Assembly: GCF_000189255.1 (NCBI RefSeq)
Contig: NZ_AEVS01000018.1
Location: 1 to 64,000 of the forward strand
Source of the DNA: Vibrio brasiliensis LMG 20546
GTDB lineage: Bacteria; Pseudomonadota; Gammaproteobacteria; Enterobacterales; Vibrionaceae
Reading direction: 5' to 3'
Length of the DNA stretch: 64,000 nt
The first letter of the stretch is position 1, and the number at the start of each line of letters is the position of its first letter. Shown here piece by piece: positions 44,741-55,166 of this stretch. The notes beneath the pieces are model-generated. The model made no database searches and was not told where the DNA came from. It saw only the letters and a list, made by a program, of their open reading frames with translations. Both the position numbers and the translations under genes were made by a program.

Positions 44741-45019
44741 ATGCCAGTATCTTCTGTACAGTCAGGTTATCAAATCATTGATATGTCATCGAAGATGGCC
44801 GAAGACGCTGCGCTTGAAATCCAACAGAACCAACAGTTGCAATCCATTTCTAAAGACGACAGCTACGAGTTCAATAAAGTTGAGTTCAAAGCACCCGCCC
44901 CATCAGATATTGAACCCTTGACTCGTTTGACCAGCGCTGAACAATATAGTCGTATTGGCACTAATGTGTTGCAGCGAGATCAGGAAATGATTGGAACCTT
45001 ACTTGATATTCACGTCTGA
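44741..45019 (+). CDS. Small protein of unknown function
   Basis: A 92-residue protein with a perfect GGAGG five bases before the ATG at 44741. It begins MPVSSVQSGYQIIDMSSKMA and is rich in Gln, Ser and Asp. A middle segment FNKVEFKAPAPSDIEPLTRL is proline-containing. No signal peptide or known domain is visible. The start region (SGYQIIDMSSKMAEDAALEI) faintly recalls flagellin- or FlgN-like short proteins but not enough for a call. Confidence 0.6.
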   Translation: MPVSSVQSGYQIIDMSSKMAEDAALEIQQNQQLQSISKDDSYEFNKVEFKAPAPSDIEPLTRLTSAEQYSRIGTNVLQRDQEMIGTLLDIHV

Positions 45020-45057
45020 CTTTGTGCGGCAAATTGTAGCAATACATTAAGCAAACA

Positions 45058-45085
45058 TTGAGTTCCCGAGGCTATCGGGTAGAAT
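45058..45085 (+). promoter_or_regulatory. Candidate mvaA promoter with an inverted repeat in the spacer
   Basis: TTGAGT at 45058-45063, 16 bp, then TAGAAT at 45080-45085. The spacer contains CCCGA (45065-45069) and TCGGG (45075-45079), a 5-bp inverted repeat placed between the two hexamers where a repressor or MerR-type activator would act. The regulator is unknown. Confidence 0.4.
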
Positions 45086-45113
45086 GCAGGCAAATTTATC
45101 GTTTTATTTTGTA

Positions 45114-46373
45114 ATGCCCAAACTGAATCTTTCTCGACTTAATCAACACCACTTTCTCCAACCAGATCAACACAGCCATACATTAGAACAAAAACTCAGT
45201 CCCCGTTTTGAGCGTCCACAGGTTAGATTGACGCCAAGCCCTTATATCACTGAAAAAACTCTGGCAAAACGTTGGAACAAACTCGATAGCCTAACGGATA
45301 AAACTGTACTGCTCGACGAACAGACCCAAGCTCATGCCGAGCTATATAACAAAAACATCGAACACTTCATTGGTACCGTGAAAGTGCCTGTCGGAGTCGC
45401 AGGGCCTCTGAGAGTTAACGGCTTATATGCCAATGATGACTTTCTGATCCCTCTTGCGACAACAGAGGCAGCTCTTGTTGCTTCGTATAACAGAGGAGCA
45501 CAGTTAATTACTGCGGCTGGTGGCGCTAGTGCCATGCTGATCAACGAAGGCGTAACCCGTACACCCGTTTTCAGCTTCGATTCTCTTGCCAACGCAGGTC
45601 AGTTTGTCGCTTGGGTTGTCACTCAATATGATCACTTTAAGCGTATTGCCGAGTCGACGACATCTCACGGAAAGCTGCATGACATCAATGTAAATATTGA
45701 AGCTAGTCAGGTTTACTTGGTGTTCGAGTACCATACTGGCGACGCGTCGGGTCAGAATATGGTTACCATCGCGACCAATGAGGTCTATCACTATATTCTT
45801 GAGCACTCTCCTATCACACCGACAGAAGCCTTTCTCGACGGCAATCTATCTGGAGACAAGAAACCAAACGCCAATACGCTACGTCATGTGCGTGGTAAGA
45901 AAGTCACCGCGGAAGTCCATCTGAGTAAAGAGCTGGTTGAGAAGTACCTCCATACCTCCCCAGAGAAAATGGTTCGCTTTGGTCAAGTGACCACAACTGG
46001 CGCAGCACTTAGCGGCGGAATAGGCGTCAATGCTCATTACGCCAATGCACTCGCTGCGCTTTATATCGCTTGTGGTCAGGATGCAGCCTGTGTTGCCGAG
46101 TCAGCGGTGGGGATAACTCGAATGGTGCTCAACGAGCAAGGTGGTCTACACGCAAGTGTGACGCTACCAAACTTAATGGTTGGAACTGTCGGTGGCGGTA
46201 CTGGTCTGCCGACCCAGAAGGCTTGCTTAGATATTATGGGACTCCACGGCAGTGGTAATGCCAAATCTCTTGCTGAAGTGGCTGCCTGCCTGTGTCTGGC
46301 GGGAGAGCTCTCTATCGTTGGGGCCTTCTGCGCAGATCACTTCTCCCGAGCTCATCAAAAACTTGCACGCTAA
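45114..46373 (+). CDS. mvaA: Hydroxymethylglutaryl-CoA reductase
   Basis: A 419-residue HMG-CoA reductase: VPVGVAGPLRVNG, IPLATTEAALVASYNRG, the GDASGQNMV region that replaces DAMGMN, VTTTGAALSGGIGVNAHYAN, and GTVGGGTGLPTQ. It reduces HMG-CoA to mevalonate (or the reverse). The pattern is closer to the class I (archaeal/eukaryotic) type, consistent with published suggestions that vibrios gained it by lateral transfer. No other mevalonate-pathway gene is in the window, so its metabolic role here is open. ATG 45114 is preferred over ATG 45084, which adds ten residues. Confidence 0.9.
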   Translation: MPKLNLSRLNQHHFLQPDQHSHTLEQKLSPRFERPQVRLTPSPYITEKTLAKRWNKLDSLTDKTVLLDEQTQAHAELYNKNIEHFIGTVKVPVGVAGPLRVNGLYANDDFLIPLATTEAALVASYNRGAQLITAAGGASAMLINEGVTRTPVFSFDSLANAGQFVAWVVTQYDHFKRIAESTTSHGKLHDINVNIEASQVYLVFEYHTGDASGQNMVTIATNEVYHYILEHSPITPTEAFLDGNLSGDKKPNANTLRHVRGKKVTAEVHLSKELVEKYLHTSPEKMVRFGQVTTTGAALSGGIGVNAHYANALAALYIACGQDAACVAESAVGITRMVLNEQGGLHASVTLPNLMVGTVGGGTGLPTQKACLDIMGLHGSGNAKSLAEVAACLCLAGELSIVGAFCADHFSRAHQKLAR

Positions 46374-46377
46374 CAAT

Positions 46378-46401
46378 AAGGGCAGCCATTAGGCTGCCCT
46401 T
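46378..46401. terminator. Terminator between mvaA and luxQ
   Basis: AAGGGCAGCC, loop ATTA, GGCTGCCCTT, a perfect 10-bp stem. The T tract is short on both strands. It is shared by the convergent genes. Confidence 0.7.
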
Positions 46402-46403
46402 GC

Positions 46404-48955
46404 TCATTTCACTAAAGAGTAATAGTTCTGCTTAAAGTGGATAAAGGCTTTGTTAAGCGCAATCTCTTTAATCGGTTTGACTATCACGTAATTCGCACCT
46501 GCAGAAAGGAACGCATGCTTAGTTTCTTGCATACCATCGGCAGTACAAGCATAGATAGGGACCGATAAGCCTAAATCATTACGGATTATCTCTGTCGCTT
46601 CAATACCACCTAAATTCGGCAATTGGTTATCCATCAGTATTAACGCCACACTTTGATCAGCACGTAAGAAGTCGATAGCATTGATACCATCTTTGACCCA
46701 GGTTACCGTCATACCGTACTTCTCACAAAATGCTTTAGCGATAAATGCATTGGTATGGTTGTCTTCAACCAGCAAGACATGCAGCGATTCAGGGAACATG
46801 GTAGACGGTTCTTCAGGCAGCGCCTTTTTCTCAACCTGAATCGCATCAGTATTACCCACTTCTAGCGGAATTCTGACTGAGAATCTGGTGCCGACATCCA
46901 CCTCACTTTCAAGCTTAATCTCTCCACCCATGATGGTGACGAGACTTTGAACAATGGCTAACCCCAATCCACTGCCGCCATACTCGCGTGTGGTATTTGC
47001 TTCTGCCTGTACAAAAGGTTCAAAAATATGGCTAAGACGATGTTGTTCGATACCAATCCCGGTATCAACCACGTCAAGATTGAGTAAACAACCGGATTCT
47101 TGGTGCTGACACCCTAAGGTAACAGTAACGCTTCCATGATGGGTAAACTTAACTGCGTTACTGACCAGGTTAAAGATGATCTGGTTGAGGCGCACTTGGT
47201 CGCTATTAGCCCACTTGTCATGGGGAATTTTATTGACCACTTCAAAGGCAACATTCTTATCATCTAGTAGTGGCTTAAAGATTCTCTCGACGGTATTGGT
47301 AAGTTCAACCAAACGGAATGGCTCACTCTCAATATGAAATTGCCCTTGCTCGATTTTCGAAAAGTCGAGAATATCGTTTAATACTGCTAACAGGTGTTCG
47401 CCACTATTACACAGCACTTCAACATGCTCGATGTCGCGTTGGTCGACCATTTTATCTTTAAGCAGCTGAGAGACGCCCAGAATACCATTGAGTGGCGTAC
47501 GTAACTCATGGCTCATTTTCGCCAGGAAGTCTGCTCTCATACGTGCGGACTCTTCTGCTTCTTCTCGAGCGGCCTGACTCTGCTTCTCTGCCTCGATAAA
47601 ACTGGTTATGTCCTGCCCCTGCGCCATGATCTGGGCAACACTATTGTCCGTGACGATCGGAGAGAGGTTCCACCGGTAGGTTTTATTAACAATCGTAGTA
47701 TTAATGCCTGTTAAGGTCGCCCCCTGCGCGCACATGAGGATATGTGGTTTTAAACTCTCAATCAGTAGTTCCCTGCTAGCGGAAGTTCTAAAGCTTCGTT
47801 CAGCAGAGGGGTTGAACCTTGATAGATCCCCTGCGGTATTCCACAAGGTAACGGGCGAAAGTGAAAAGTTAAATAGATCAGTGAATTGCTTCTCTTGCTC
47901 GTTAAGTCTTTTGAACGAACGTTGAAATGATTTACCTATCTGATGAAACTCTTGAATTGATGAGCCATGAAACTCAAGCAACTTCTGTTCTTGAATAGAT
48001 GCATCGGTATAGGTCATCAAACTACGCAATTCTTTTGATACCCTTTTACCGAGCCAGTAACGGGTGTATAGCGCAATACAGGTAATCAGAGCGGCGGTGA
48101 TAGCGATCCAAACGTAGTGACTGGTGACAAAGCGAACGATGTGCTCGTTGTCCTGTACGGTGTAAACCGATAGAAAAGTCGGCACATTGTTAATTGTCAC
48201 ATCAGTTCGAGAGACAGTGAAACCACTCGCATCTAGCTCATTGGATGACTGTTCGAGCCATTGCATTTGCTGCGCGTCATCGTTCTTATCGCTTGAAGCT
48301 ATAACTTCGGAGCCAACCGCCAACAGTATTTCATCTGCATTGCCTCCTTGTGCGAGCGCATTGACGATTGAAAAGTTGTTGTTTAAGACAATACCGACAT
48401 ACAAATAACCGACAACTTCACCCGACTCCAAATCAACAACCGATGAACGTCGTATCATCAGATAGCGAGTCCCCATCACTGAAGGAGTCTGAGAAATATG
48501 CCAATCGAAGCCAGTCATTATGTCTTGGGTTAAATGCATCAACTGAACTGGGGATATGCCATAGAATTCAAAATTCGCATCATCCCAGAGCAGCTCATCG
48601 CCACTGATAATGTAACGAAAATCCGGCGTGATATCCGGAGACAGCTGATCCATACTGTTAAAAAACAGGTCAAGCTTTTTCCCGTCTTCCTTCAGCAACC
48701 CTTCGAGTAAGCTTGGGTTCCTACTATAGCTGTCCTGTTGAATTTCGATTGACTTGATTTGGAAGTTAAAGATTTCCTGAACCAAGCTCTGAGTCTGCTG
48801 CTTGGTTCGGGCCACTTCCTGTGACACAACTTCACGGTTTACCTGATAATTTTGCAATACCATAACCACAATGAACCCACCAATCACCAGAAAGAGAGAA
48901 TTGGTTAATAGTGTTGCTAAGCGGCTTTTACCGTGTTGCCGTATAAGATTTCGCA

Positions 48956-48956
<1 letters not shown>
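46404..48956 (-). CDS. luxQ: LuxQ, autoinducer-2 hybrid sensor kinase
   Basis: An 850-residue hybrid kinase. TM1 spans about residues 19-35, a periplasmic tandem-PAS region 40-278 (the LuxP-binding part), and TM2 281-298. A cytoplasmic PAS domain is near 355-455. The H-box has His483 (AKMSHELRTPLNG), the ATPase domain has SGLGLAIVQ, and the receiver has Asp776 (LILMDNQLPNLGG). It acts with LuxP; at low AI-2 it feeds phosphate to LuxU and LuxO, at high AI-2 it removes it. Its start overlaps the luxP stop by one base (TAATG). Confidence 0.95.
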
Positions 48957-50071
<1,115 letters not shown>

Positions 50072-50135
50072 CTAGCTAACTGAGCATAATAATTTGAATG
50101 GTTATCTATCAATTATAATTCAATATTATTAATAG

Positions 50136-50185
50136 AGCCGAGTTCAATTATTAACCATCAAGCTATTAATTTAACTCGGCTTTTT
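50136..50185 (+). terminator. Hairpin with T tract on the plus strand between luxP and the TraF_2-type gene
   Basis: AGCCGAGTT at 50136-50144 pairs with AACTCGGCT at 50173-50181, followed by TTTT and ATT on the plus strand. Both flanking genes are on the minus strand, for which the T tract is poor. It either ends the TraF_2 gene transcript inefficiently or closes an unannotated plus-strand RNA. Confidence 0.45.
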
Positions 50186-50202
50186 ATTATGCCGTATAGC
50201 GT

Positions 50203-51366
50203 CTAGAACGTAAAAGACAAATTACCGGACAGGCCAAATTGATTGTCGCCAGCGTAGCTGCCTGCGAAGTCGATACTGACAAGATCACCCGGACTAATAC
50301 CAATACCTGCGGTAAAGGAGTTATCTAGCGTGTCTTCTATATCCATCTGATAACCTGCTCGAAGTTGCGCCCAACCAAATGCATTACCTTCGACGCCAAC
50401 ACGCAAGAACTGGGTATCGTCGTTCAGGTCAGTGAAACGTTTTTGTTTAGTAAGATCCCAGTCTACCGTCGCAACTAAATAGTCCATTGTGTAAGAGCCA
50501 GAGACGGTCACTTGCGTGTTGAGCTTATAAGTACTCACACCACCAATATCTAAGGTGTTGATCTCTTTTGAGAACAGATCTTTTATCGCTACTCCCACTC
50601 GGTATTGTTCGTAGAACCATACACCACCCAGGTCTAAGTTGAAGTAGTTCTCGTTAGTTTCACTCTGGTCGTAATCACTAACATCAAAATCTTCCACCGA
50701 AAGACTCTGTTTGTAAGTACGTAGCTGTTGGTATTTTGGCGTTATACCTAGTGAAACGTCTTGACCCTGAATAGTCATTCTCTTCGCCAGCGCCACCCCA
50801 AACTCCGTGTAGCCAAAGGCAATCATATCAACATTAGAGTTGTTATAACGAGTTTCCACCGCAGCAGGTGTATCACCACCATTCGCCGCAATCTCAGGCG
50901 TTGCGACAATTTCAGCGTAACCTCGAGTGTAAATATTTGCGGAAAGTGTATTAATTGGCAGAGCCACTGCGATACCAACGCCCGCACTTACTGCCAGTGG
51001 CTTATCATCCGAAAGTTGAGTGAGGTAACTGTTTAATTGAGCAGCCGTGGTTGCATCAACACTACCGGAAGCCTCAAACGCTTTAATCGTGTCCTGTAAG
51101 CTATCTACCGTATCGAGTGTTTCATCGGTATCCCTTACGGTCGCCCCAATGGCAGGGATCAGAATGCCAAAATCGTCACTGTCACGATAGACCGCTGCTA
51201 AAGCCGGATTATAGAAAGGAGCCAGAACATAGTCTGCACTGGTAACGCCTGTGTTACCCATACCGTTGCCTCGACCGTCAGGAGAGACAGTTGCGGCATG
51301 TGCAACTGAAGTTAGAATGAGTGAGCCCGCTGCTAATGATAATTTACTTAATTGATTCATATCCAT
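50203..51366 (-). CDS. TraF_2-type outer-membrane beta-barrel protein
   Basis: A 387-residue exported protein (signal peptide ending SVAHA). The mature start TVSPDGRGNGMGNTGVTSADY and YNPALAAVYRD, with the C-terminal strands FTAGIGISPGDLVSIDFAGSYAGD and LSFTF, are typical of the family often labelled conjugal transfer protein TraF in vibrios (TraF_2, FadL-like barrel). The label is historical: nothing around it suggests conjugation. A terminal Phe marks it as an outer-membrane barrel. Function unknown. Confidence 0.78.
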   Translation of the reverse strand: MDMNQLSKLSLAAGSLILTSVAHAATVSPDGRGNGMGNTGVTSADYVLAPFYNPALAAVYRDSDDFGILIPAIGATVRDTDETLDTVDSLQDTIKAFEASGSVDATTAAQLNSYLTQLSDDKPLAVSAGVGIAVALPINTLSANIYTRGYAEIVATPEIAANGGDTPAAVETRYNNSNVDMIAFGYTEFGVALAKRMTIQGQDVSLGITPKYQQLRTYKQSLSVEDFDVSDYDQSETNENYFNLDLGGVWFYEQYRVGVAIKDLFSKEINTLDIGGVSTYKLNTQVTVSGSYTMDYLVATVDWDLTKQKRFTDLNDDTQFLRVGVEGNAFGWAQLRAGYQMDIEDTLDNSFTAGIGISPGDLVSIDFAGSYAGDNQFGLSGNLSFTF

Positions 51367-51423
51367 ATCAACCTTTTTTATTAGTCATAATCAAGATTAA
51401 TACATGTAGGAATTTTTGTAGGA

Positions 51424-51750
51424 TTAACGAATAATTTCTGTGCAATCAATATGATGTTCAATCACAAATTTGCCTGAAATTATTTGTTCCTTCTTAGCTT
51501 TGGATAGTTGTTTGATTTGATACTCTACTTTTGATGCGTCACTGCGAGATGAACCGACTCGCTGATGCCATTCAAGTGTTAAGGGACCTTTACCCTTCAA
51601 GGCTTTAGCACCGGTTCCATTACAGTGCTGCTGATAGCGTCGTTCGACATCAGTGGTGATACCACAATAAAGTGCATTGTTGCGCATTCGGATCAGGTAT
51701 ACGTACCAATCCGAATGCTTAACTAATGGTTTTTCGAGGCTAGAACTCAT
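51424..51750 (-). CDS. GIY-YIG domain protein (YhbQ-like)
   Basis: A 108-residue single-domain GIY-YIG protein. WYVYLIRMRNNALYCGITTDVERRYQQH carries the two motifs (here VYL and YCGI) and the catalytic arginine; the remaining conserved glutamate lies in KVEYQIKQL. Proteins of this type cut or bind damaged DNA, but the role is weakly known. Its start shares one base with the stop of yceH (TAATG), so the two are co-transcribed. Confidence 0.85.
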   Translation of the reverse strand: MSSSLEKPLVKHSDWYVYLIRMRNNALYCGITTDVERRYQQHCNGTGAKALKGKGPLTLEWHQRVGSSRSDASKVEYQIKQLSKAKKEQIISGKFVIEHHIDCTEIIR

Positions 51751-52397
51751 TAAGCCGTAAACTGCTCAAACAGCGCTTTAAGCTCTGCAACTTCTGCTTT
51801 CAAATCCTGAACTTCTTGTTCTAGTTGGCTAATTCGATCGTTACCCGCAGCTGGAACAGGTGTCACTGCAAGTGACTCTACATCAATTTCACCGCTAAAC
51901 AGGTGCATGTAACGAGATTCACGCTTACCCGCTTCACGAGGCAATTTAACTACCAGAGCCCCCTCTTCACGCGCTGCCATATTGTCCAGGACGGTTTCTA
52001 CTTCTTTTACATCAACAAAGTCAGCCAGACGGTTGGTGCGTGTTCTGATTTCACCCGGAGTCTGAGCGCCACGCAACAACATGCAGCAAACAATACCCTT
52101 TTCCTGTTTACTCAACTTCAGATCACCAAATTCGGTGTTGCAGAAACGATGTTGAAACTTGTTTGCACGGCTATTAAACCCACTCTCATCGCTAACCAGG
52201 CGACGCGCTATCAAACTGTCAACTGCCTGTTGAACCTCAACATCAGTAAGTGACATCACAGGTTCACGATTACTTTTCTGATTACAAGCTGTCGTTAAGC
52301 TGTTCAACGTCAATGGGTAGTAGTCCGGAGTTGTGACTTCTTTCTCGATCAGGCAACCGATAACACGGGCTTCTACTGGGGATAGCTCAATATTCAT
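51750..52397 (-). CDS. yceH: YceH family protein (DUF480)
   Basis: A 215-residue DUF480 protein. It has two winged-helix-like domains ([42 protein letters not shown]-like opening, and [20 protein letters not shown]) and a C-terminal coiled coil (about residues 185-213, [21 protein letters not shown]). The family is common in gammaproteobacteria; no function is known. It is in an operon with the GIY-YIG gene and possibly a small upstream ORF. Confidence 0.88.
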   Translation of the reverse strand: MNIELSPVEARVIGCLIEKEVTTPDYYPLTLNSLTTACNQKSNREPVMSLTDVEVQQAVDSLIARRLVSDESGFNSRANKFQHRFCNTEFGDLKLSKQEKGIVCCMLLRGAQTPGEIRTRTNRLADFVDVKEVETVLDNMAAREEGALVVKLPREAGKRESRYMHLFSGEIDVESLAVTPVPAAGNDRISQLEQEVQDLKAEVAELKALFEQFTA

Positions 52398-52431
52398 ACC
52401 ATTTCCTTACTATGTTGTTGCCAACGCTTTT

Positions 52432-52692
52432 CTAGTGTTCGGCAAGGATGGGAACTCTTTTCATATTTCCGTTCTCATCGATCATCACAATTTTACTACG
52501 ATTCAACTCGACCTCAGTGACTTCCTGTCGAGTGCGTTCATGTTTATATGCTTTGAGTAACCTGCTAGCTCGCTGCGGTGATTGTTCCGTTGTCGCACTA
52601 GGCATAATAATCTCAGACGTGCGCATTTTTTGCATTGTCGATTGCTTTAGAATAGCGAAATCATATATCGAACCAGAGGTACGCTCAATCAT
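52432..52692 (-). CDS. Small hypothetical protein upstream of yceH
   Basis: A frame of up to 86 residues ending RSKIVMIDENGNMKRVPILAEH-like (VMIDENGNMKRVPILAEH), which looks like a real protein end. The middle is basic and helical (RASRLLKAYKHERTRQEVTE). The start is uncertain: ATG at 52692, 52635 or 52626, none with a good ribosome site. It precedes yceH by 34 bp on the same strand. A competing ORF on the plus strand (52448-52732) looks like its shadow. No family recognised. Confidence 0.42.
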   Translation of the reverse strand: MIERTSGSIYDFAILKQSTMQKMRTSEIIMPSATTEQSPQRASRLLKAYKHERTRQEVTEVELNRSKIVMIDENGNMKRVPILAEH

Positions 52693-52813
52693 CTGCCAAC
52701 AGATTGGCGATAAAACCGTCAAGGTACTGTAATGATTGATCTTAAGACTGTTAACCCACTAGATGTTATGATTTAATCATTGACAGTTATTCAAAATATT
52801 AGGAAAGGGACCT

Positions 52814-53131
52814 ATGAGTGGTGTATTTGAAATCGTAGCTCAGGCACGTCGTAAAAATAAGCTAAAGCGCGAACTTATTGATAACGAAAAGAAAGTTCGT
52901 GATAACCGTAAACGTGTTGATCTTCTAGAAAACCTACTTGATTACATCAAGGCTGATATGAGCAACGAAGAGATCGTTGGTATCATTAAAAACATGAAAG
53001 CTGACTACGAAGACCGCGTAGATGATCACATCATCAAGAGCGCTGAAATTTCTAAAGAGCGTCGTGATATCAGCCGCCGTATTCGTGAGCTGACTGAAGA
53101 AGACAAAGTTATTCAGGGTAAGAAGAAGTAA
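52814..53131 (+). CDS. tmaR: TmaR family protein (DUF496, YeeX-like)
   Basis: A 105-residue, highly charged helical protein with the DUF496 pattern ([20 protein letters not shown], then [16 protein letters not shown] and [17 protein letters not shown]), a likely coiled coil. The E. coli member TmaR places enzyme I of the phosphotransferase system at the cell pole and controls its activity. AGGAAAGGGA lies before the ATG and codon use suggests good expression. Its own terminator follows. Confidence 0.9.
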   Translation: MSGVFEIVAQARRKNKLKRELIDNEKKVRDNRKRVDLLENLLDYIKADMSNEEIVGIIKNMKADYEDRVDDHIIKSAEISKERRDISRRIRELTEEDKVIQGKKK

Positions 53132-53158
53132 TCTTCTATTTATCCAGCTTATCTTATC

Positions 53159-53183
53159 AAGCCTACACCCAGTGTGTAGGCTT
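53159..53183 (+). terminator. Terminator after tmaR
   Basis: AAGCCTACAC, loop CCAGT, GTGTAGGCTT followed by GTTGTTTTT. Stem of ten pairs. Confidence 0.8.
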
Positions 53184-53192
53184 GTTGTTTTT

Positions 53193-53436
53193 GGGCTAAT
53201 AAAGCCGCATTTAACCAACAATATTGGTTATAAAAATCGGTGAAGATGCGTAAAACGTTTGCGTAATCGCTAACCTTCTCCGTTCCCTTTTTTGGGGCTT
53301 CCATCACACATTTAGCCCTGTTATATTTCATCTCAGTTAATCATTTAGACCATTCGAGGCACGGAGCTTCCTCACTTATCTCAAGAAGAGAAGAATTGGT
53401 ACCGACAAAGTTCGGCAAAAATTAGAGGGTCAAATT
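53193..53436. other. Gene-free stretch between tmaR and the small membrane protein gene
   Basis: With the tmaR terminator this is the only gap over 300 bases (53132-53436). It holds ACGTTTGCGT at 53255-53264, which matches half of the PurR operator; the other half does not match. CCGA/TCGG (53402-53414) could form a weak hairpin ahead of the ribosome site AGAGGG. Short frames on the minus strand look like noise. Confidence 0.4.
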
Positions 53437-53682
53437 ATGGATATGGTTGAAATTTTAGGTTACGCAGCGTCGATCATGGTAGCAATCTCGCTAACAATGA
53501 AAGACATCGTAAGACTTCGTGTCCTTAACTTCATCGGTTGTGCACTATTTACTGCATACGGCCTGATGATTGATGCTTGGCCAGTAGTTGTAACAAACGG
53601 TTTTATTGCCTGCGTTAACGTCTACTTCCTGGCTAAGATGCAAAGCGAAAAAAAAAGCGAACAAGTTAAAAGCGCTGCCTAA
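53437..53682 (+). CDS. Small three-helix inner-membrane protein (YgjV/SemiSWEET-like)
   Basis: An 81-residue protein with three membrane helices: about residues 5-22, 29-48 (LNFIGCALFTAYGLMIDAWP) and 50-68 (VVVTNGFIACVNVYFLAKM), and a Lys/Glu tail. The inter-helix pattern N-F-I-G...Y-G-L...P-V...N resembles the YgjV family and half-transporters of the SemiSWEET kind. Proteins like this in Vibrio are sometimes wrongly named uroporphyrinogen decarboxylase. The substrate is unknown. Confidence 0.65.
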   Translation: MDMVEILGYAASIMVAISLTMKDIVRLRVLNFIGCALFTAYGLMIDAWPVVVTNGFIACVNVYFLAKMQSEKKSEQVKSAA

Positions 53683-53704
53683 CAGCCTGTAGCAGAATTG
53701 AAAA

Positions 53705-53732
53705 AGCCCTTGATGAGTCATCATCAAGGGCT
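53705..53732. terminator. Bidirectional terminator
   Basis: AGCCCTTGATGA, GTCA, TCATCAAGGGCT with A and T runs on the two sides. It lies between the small membrane protein gene and the convergent HD-GYP gene. Confidence 0.88.
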
Positions 53733-53774
53733 TTTTATTTATCTCAGGTAAGTGACCGAATAGCGAGGTTCATT

Positions 53775-54926
53775 TTAGCTGGCAATCAGCTCCTGATTTT
53801 CGACCTTATCTAAGTAGCGACTACGTATTTCCATAAACTGCTCTAAATTATTCAGCAACGCATCAACGCACATTGGATCAAACATCTGGCCTTTCTGAAA
53901 CTTGATGTACTCAATCACTTCACTCAGTTCCCACGCAGGCTTATAGGCTCGTTTACTTAATAGAGCGTCAAACACATCCGCTAGTGTCACTATTCGCGCT
54001 TCAAGAGGAATGTTATCCGCACTCAGTGCATCAGGCAGCCCCTTGCCATTAAAACTCTCGTGGTGATGCCTGACGATGTTTTTAATAAATTGAATTTCAG
54101 CGTCTGAAACTGTCTTACTGCCAGAGAGTTGAATAACCTCGTCAATAATCTCTTCACCGAAAATGGTGTGATTGTTCATGATGGCGCGCTCTTCCGGTGT
54201 AAAACGCCTATCGCTATATAAGATGTCATCAGGAATCATGTATTTACCAATATCGTGGAATGGAGCATAAAGGCGAATACGGTGAATAAACTGGTGACTG
54301 ATTTCGCCCAAGCTTTTCGACATAAAACGCGCCAACAACTCACTATACATTCCCATACGGGTCAGATGTTCTTTGGTTTCAGGATCCCGGGCGTGACCCA
54401 TTTTCAGTGCAATCTCTAACGAAGACTGAAAGTGACGCTGACTTTCGAACAGTTGAATAAACTGGTTTGCAACTATCTGTGCAAGGTAAGCAAAATCACG
54501 TTCAACATCACTTCTGCTAAAGAATCCGATATCCTTAGCATTAACGAAAATAAAGCCAATAGTTTTGCCTTGATAAGAAATAGGATAAGTGTAACTACTA
54601 CGGTGACCTAAACGAATCAGCTCACGTATACGATCGGTCTGAAGCATTTTACGCAGATCACCAACGATTCGGACATTCGCTGTGTAAGCAATGCTGGTCA
54701 GAGAGGAGTTATCACGAAGTTCTTGCTCTTCAAAATCATAACGTCCAATCTCGGTCATAGTATCTTTTACATAATAGTTTGAGACACTATTCTCCCCCAT
54801 CAGGGCAACAGAAAAGCGGGACATTTGCGGGTATGAATCGAGGACGTGTTCGTAAATGCTATCAAGTTTTGGAATGAGAGCGAGATCTTGAGCAGCAATG
54901 TGGTTTAGAAACGAGTAGTTGAACAT
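53775..54926 (-). CDS. GAF plus HD-GYP-like domain protein
   Basis: A 383-residue protein with a GAF-type sensor in the first 165 residues and an HD domain of HD-GYP type after it. Metal motif FHDIGKYMIPDDIL and RHHHESFNGKGLPD are present. The usual GYP tripeptide reads GLP here, and the preceding Asp is Asn (NGKGLP). ADVFDALLSKRAYKPAW matches HD-GYP proteins. It probably hydrolyses or binds c-di-GMP; the altered motif makes activity uncertain. It has no membrane segment. Confidence 0.8.
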   Translation of the reverse strand: MFNYSFLNHIAAQDLALIPKLDSIYEHVLDSYPQMSRFSVALMGENSVSNYYVKDTMTEIGRYDFEEQELRDNSSLTSIAYTANVRIVGDLRKMLQTDRIRELIRLGHRSSYTYPISYQGKTIGFIFVNAKDIGFFSRSDVERDFAYLAQIVANQFIQLFESQRHFQSSLEIALKMGHARDPETKEHLTRMGMYSELLARFMSKSLGEISHQFIHRIRLYAPFHDIGKYMIPDDILYSDRRFTPEERAIMNNHTIFGEEIIDEVIQLSGSKTVSDAEIQFIKNIVRHHHESFNGKGLPDALSADNIPLEARIVTLADVFDALLSKRAYKPAWELSEVIEYIKFQKGQMFDPMCVDALLNNLEQFMEIRSRYLDKVENQELIAS

Positions 54927-55118
54927 ACAGCAACGTAGCCTTTATTTTTCTGATAATTTCTTGGAACAATATCTCATATTTGAGAGCTAACCTATCAGAC
55001 ATTTAACACTACGATAACTTAAATCAGTGCAAAATTAGAAATCCATCATAAAGTTTATGGTTATTGCACGATTGCATTGCAAGGAAGTTGATACAGAACA
55101 CTATTCAAAAAAGCAAGA

Positions 55119-55137
55119 AGCACGCCCATGGCGTGCT
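55119..55137 (-). terminator. Terminator of the OmpA-like lipoprotein gene
   Basis: AGCACGCC, CAT, GGCGTGCT; on the minus strand it is followed by TCTTGCTTTTTT. It lies about 30 bases past the stop. Confidence 0.7.
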
Positions 55138-55166
55138 CCATATTATTGATAATTAGGAAAATTCAA

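Noticed and set aside
50203-51366. Conjugation function for the TraF-named barrel protein
   Set aside because: The name is inherited from a family label; no tra, relaxase or mobility gene is near, and the sequence is an outer-membrane barrel.
52448-52732. Plus-strand 94-residue ORF opposite the small gene before yceH
   Set aside because: No ribosome site and a composition typical of antisense shadow; the minus frame has the more protein-like end.
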